From Promethearchaeota archaeon (GTDB lineage: Archaea; Asgardarchaeota; Lokiarchaeia; Sigyniarchaeales; SOKP01): a stretch of DNA of 7,271 nt. Within the stretch, counting starts at the first letter, position 1; each line of letters opens with the position of its first letter. Both the position numbers and the translations under genes were made by a program. Positions 6,271-7,271 of the stretch are shown here, piece after piece. The stretch is taken from assembly GCA_030615235.1 (NCBI GenBank), contig JAUWZR010000132.1, positions 1 to 7,271 of the forward strand. The letters are read 5' to 3'. The notes under the pieces are model-generated. The model had not been told where the DNA came from and ran no database searches. It was given only the letters and a program-made list of their open reading frames with translations.

Positions 6271-6804
6271 TTAAAACTTTTGAGTTCTTGACTCGACAAT
6301 TCTACGTGTAAGTTCAGTAAAGGCATCGTCAACATTAATACCTGATTTTGCGGAAGTCTCAATGTAAATACTTCCTTCGTTCTCAGCAAAAGCCCGAGCC
6401 TCGTCTCTATCTATTACTTCTCCGACATCTTCAATTAAATCTGTTTTATTTCCTATTAATACAAAGGGTATGTCTTGGTTGCTAAATTGCCGTATTTCCG
6501 TTAGCCACTTCCTTGTTTCTATGTAAGTTTGTTCTCTCGTTAAATCAAAAACCAATAAAGCGCCAGCTGCTCCCTTGTAAAAGGTTGATCGGATGAATTC
6601 GAAGCGTTGTTGACCCCCGATGTCCCAAATTGAGAGGGTAGCTACTTCGCCTTGTTTAAACTCAACATCTTTAGTTAATATATCAACACCGACGGTGAGC
6701 TTATAATTTGCGGCAAATCGGTTTTTAATAAACCTCTGAACAAGACTCGTCTTTCCAACAGCGGCAGCACCCGTAAGTAAAACTTTTAATTTAAAACTTG
6801 ACAT
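6271..6804 (-). CDS. Rab/Ras-like small GTPase
   Basis: 177 residues, a single GTPase domain of standard Ras-superfamily length. All five G motifs are present: P-loop GAAAVGKTS (12-20), switch I Thr in KLTVGVDI (35-42), DIGGQQRF (61-68) with the catalytic Gln in place, NKTD (119-122) and ETSAKS (149-154). Rab-like cues are VGVDI after switch I, LSIWD before switch II and FYKGAAG (76-81 region). It differs from typical Rab in having GGQ rather than AGQ in switch II. The C-terminus ends ESRTQKF without cysteine, so it cannot be prenylated; membrane contact, if any, must be through partners. Asgard archaea carry many such genes; the specific role is unknown. GC is about 40% by hand count across 6301-6720, clearly above its neighbours, which may reflect strong conservation or expression. 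ATG 6804 is supported by a GAGGT site just upstream. Confidence 0.93.
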   Translation of the reverse strand: MSSFKLKVLLTGAAAVGKTSLVQRFIKNRFAANYKLTVGVDILTKDVEFKQGEVATLSIWDIGGQQRFEFIRSTFYKGAAGALLVFDLTREQTYIETRKWLTEIRQFSNQDIPFVLIGNKTDLIEDVGEVIDRDEARAFAENEGSIYIETSAKSGINVDDAFTELTRRIVESRTQKF

Positions 6805-6809
6805 AAAAG

Positions 6810-6814
6810 ACCTC
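6810..6814 (-). promoter_or_regulatory. Ribosome binding site GAGGT for the Rab-like GTPase
   Basis: On the minus strand GAGGT lies five nucleotides before ATG 6804, preceded by a second purine-rich AAGGTA. It fixes the start and shows that Shine-Dalgarno initiation is used in this genome, which supports the reading of AGGTGA at 2583. Confidence 0.7.
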
Positions 6815-7064
6815 TACCTTGAAGAATATTATTAAATTATTGCTAAATTTAATTGAATATAATTAATTATCTTTATTATTAAATTCTATTTATTTAACTC
6901 TTTTTATAATATTAATACTATTTCGGATAAAAATTTAATAATATTTATTTCTTAAATACTTTTATACTCTTTTCTTAGAATAAATATTAACTATTAAAGG
7001 TTTCTGGTCTTTAAGGCTAATCCTACAAATTTTAATTTTAATATTTTCCGAGTAGCCAAAATAT

Positions 7065-7080
7065 GAACTATTTATAGTTC
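7065..7080. repeat. 16-bp inverted repeat, possible operator or promoter element
   Basis: The sequence gaactat-tt-atagttc has perfect 7-bp arms around a 2-nt centre. It is flanked by a short direct repeat agccaaa at 7054-7060 and 7088-7094. The middle (CTATAAATAG on the minus strand) looks like a TATA box and could read leftward toward the Rab-like gene, or the palindrome could bind a dimeric regulator. The stem is A/T-rich and too weak for a convincing intrinsic hairpin. Chance is not excluded. Confidence 0.4.
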
Positions 7081-7088
7081 AAAAAGAG
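7081..7088 (-). terminator. U-tract after the RACo-like gene
   Basis: On the minus strand the sequence CTCTTTTT falls about 24-31 nt after the stop codon of the RACo-like gene. It is a plausible archaeal oligo-U terminator but short, so read-through into the Rab-like gene is possible. Confidence 0.35.
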
Positions 7089-7111
7089 CCAAATACTAAT
7101 TTTAAAGGCAT

Positions 7112-7271
7112 TTATCTTTTTGGGATATGCGTATATTCTTTCAGACTAGGAAATAGATTCATGTTTAAGTGAGGAAAATACATTGCTGAAGCAAATTCTT
7201 TTTGGAAATCTTTTTCAACTGCAATTTCGACGTAATGTATTTTTTCCTGTAATTTTCGAGCCTTTTTTCTT
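7112..7271 (-). CDS. RACo-like (DUF4445/ASKHA) corrinoid-protein activator, C-terminal fragment
   Basis: Only the last 52 residues and the TAA stop (7112-7114) lie in the window; the rest is beyond the right edge. The fragment reads from a Lys/Arg-rich helix into HYVEIAVEKDFQKEFASAMYF and then FPHLNMNLFPS. The pattern Y-x-E-(L/I)-A/S-x-x-x-x-F-x-x-x-F-x-x-A-x-x-F-P-H is how RACo-type proteins end. Those proteins combine an N-terminal [2Fe-2S] ferredoxin domain with an ATP-dependent ASKHA/DUF4445 domain and re-reduce cobalt in corrinoid methyl carriers. None of the iron-sulfur or ATPase motifs is visible here, so the call depends on this tail alone. If right, corrinoid-dependent methyltransferase genes may lie just to the right. 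Confidence 0.6.
   Translation of the reverse strand, partial: RKKARKLQEKIHYVEIAVEKDFQKEFASAMYFPHLNMNLFPSLKEYTHIPKR

Larger units (their letters stand above)
6805..7111. other. AT-rich intergenic spacer between RACo-like and Rab-like genes
   Basis: 307 bp without a supportable ORF, tRNA or structured RNA. Both flanking genes read leftward. The left two thirds (about 6825-6985) are almost entirely A/T with many TATA-like strings, so the true promoter of the Rab-like gene cannot be chosen by eye. The right part holds the short palindrome at 7065-7080 and the U-tract after the RACo-like gene. Confidence 0.6.

Noticed and set aside
6825..7000. Possible replication origin or DNA-unwinding element in the very AT-rich spacer
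   Set aside because: AT-richness matches other intergenic gaps here; no origin recognition box repeats or neighbouring orc1/cdc6 gene are seen.

Overview
The window is AT-rich DNA (hand counts of about 30-33% GC in most genes). It looks like a piece of an Asgard (Promethearchaeota) chromosome, most likely a Loki- or Heimdall-like lineage, though I cannot place it more finely. The argument rests on gene content: a Rab/Ras-like small GTPase, a large Arf-like GTPase fused to a longin-like domain and a long disordered arm, and a roadblock/LC7-like protein, all beside ordinary archaeal metabolic genes. TATA-like boxes, oligo-T tracts between genes and occasional GGTGA/GAGGT ribosome binding sites fit archaeal gene expression.

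Layout. 1-1164 (+): C-terminal part of a polytopic membrane protein resembling a GT-C glycosyltransferase. 1157-1945 (-): a UPF0280/COG2122 (ApbE-like) protein whose tail overlaps the membrane gene by 8 bp. 1946-2056: divergent promoter region. 2057-2548 (+): roadblock/LC7-like protein. 2595-4625 (+): a 676-residue fusion of longin-like domain, Arf-like GTPase, TPR-like helices, Pro/Lys-rich arm and coiled coil. 4626-4795: T-rich terminator and promoter region. 4796-6235 (+): aspartate kinase with two ACT domains. 6271-6804 (-): Rab-like GTPase. 6805-7111: AT-rich spacer with a short palindrome. 7112-7271 (-): C-terminal end of a RACo-like (DUF4445/ASKHA) corrinoid-protein activator that continues beyond the window.

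How the genes may work together. The roadblock gene and the fused GTPase are co-directional, 46 nt apart, with no T-tract between them, so they probably form a two-gene operon. Roadblock proteins commonly bind small GTPases (the MglA/MglB model), so a GTPase with its dedicated partner is the natural reading. COG2122 and aspartate kinase are both tied to homocysteine/methionine supply in methanogens (aspartate semialdehyde as carbon skeleton, COG2122 in sulfide assimilation). The RACo fragment hints at corrinoid methyl transfer nearby. These metabolic links are inference.

The most notable point is the fused GTPase. The first ATG (2700) would cut off the first strands of its N-terminal domain. 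The reading frame continues upstream to an AUA codon at 2595, which sits 6 nt after a strong AGGTGA ribosome binding site. Either a non-AUG start is used or the sequence carries an ATG-to-ATA change.
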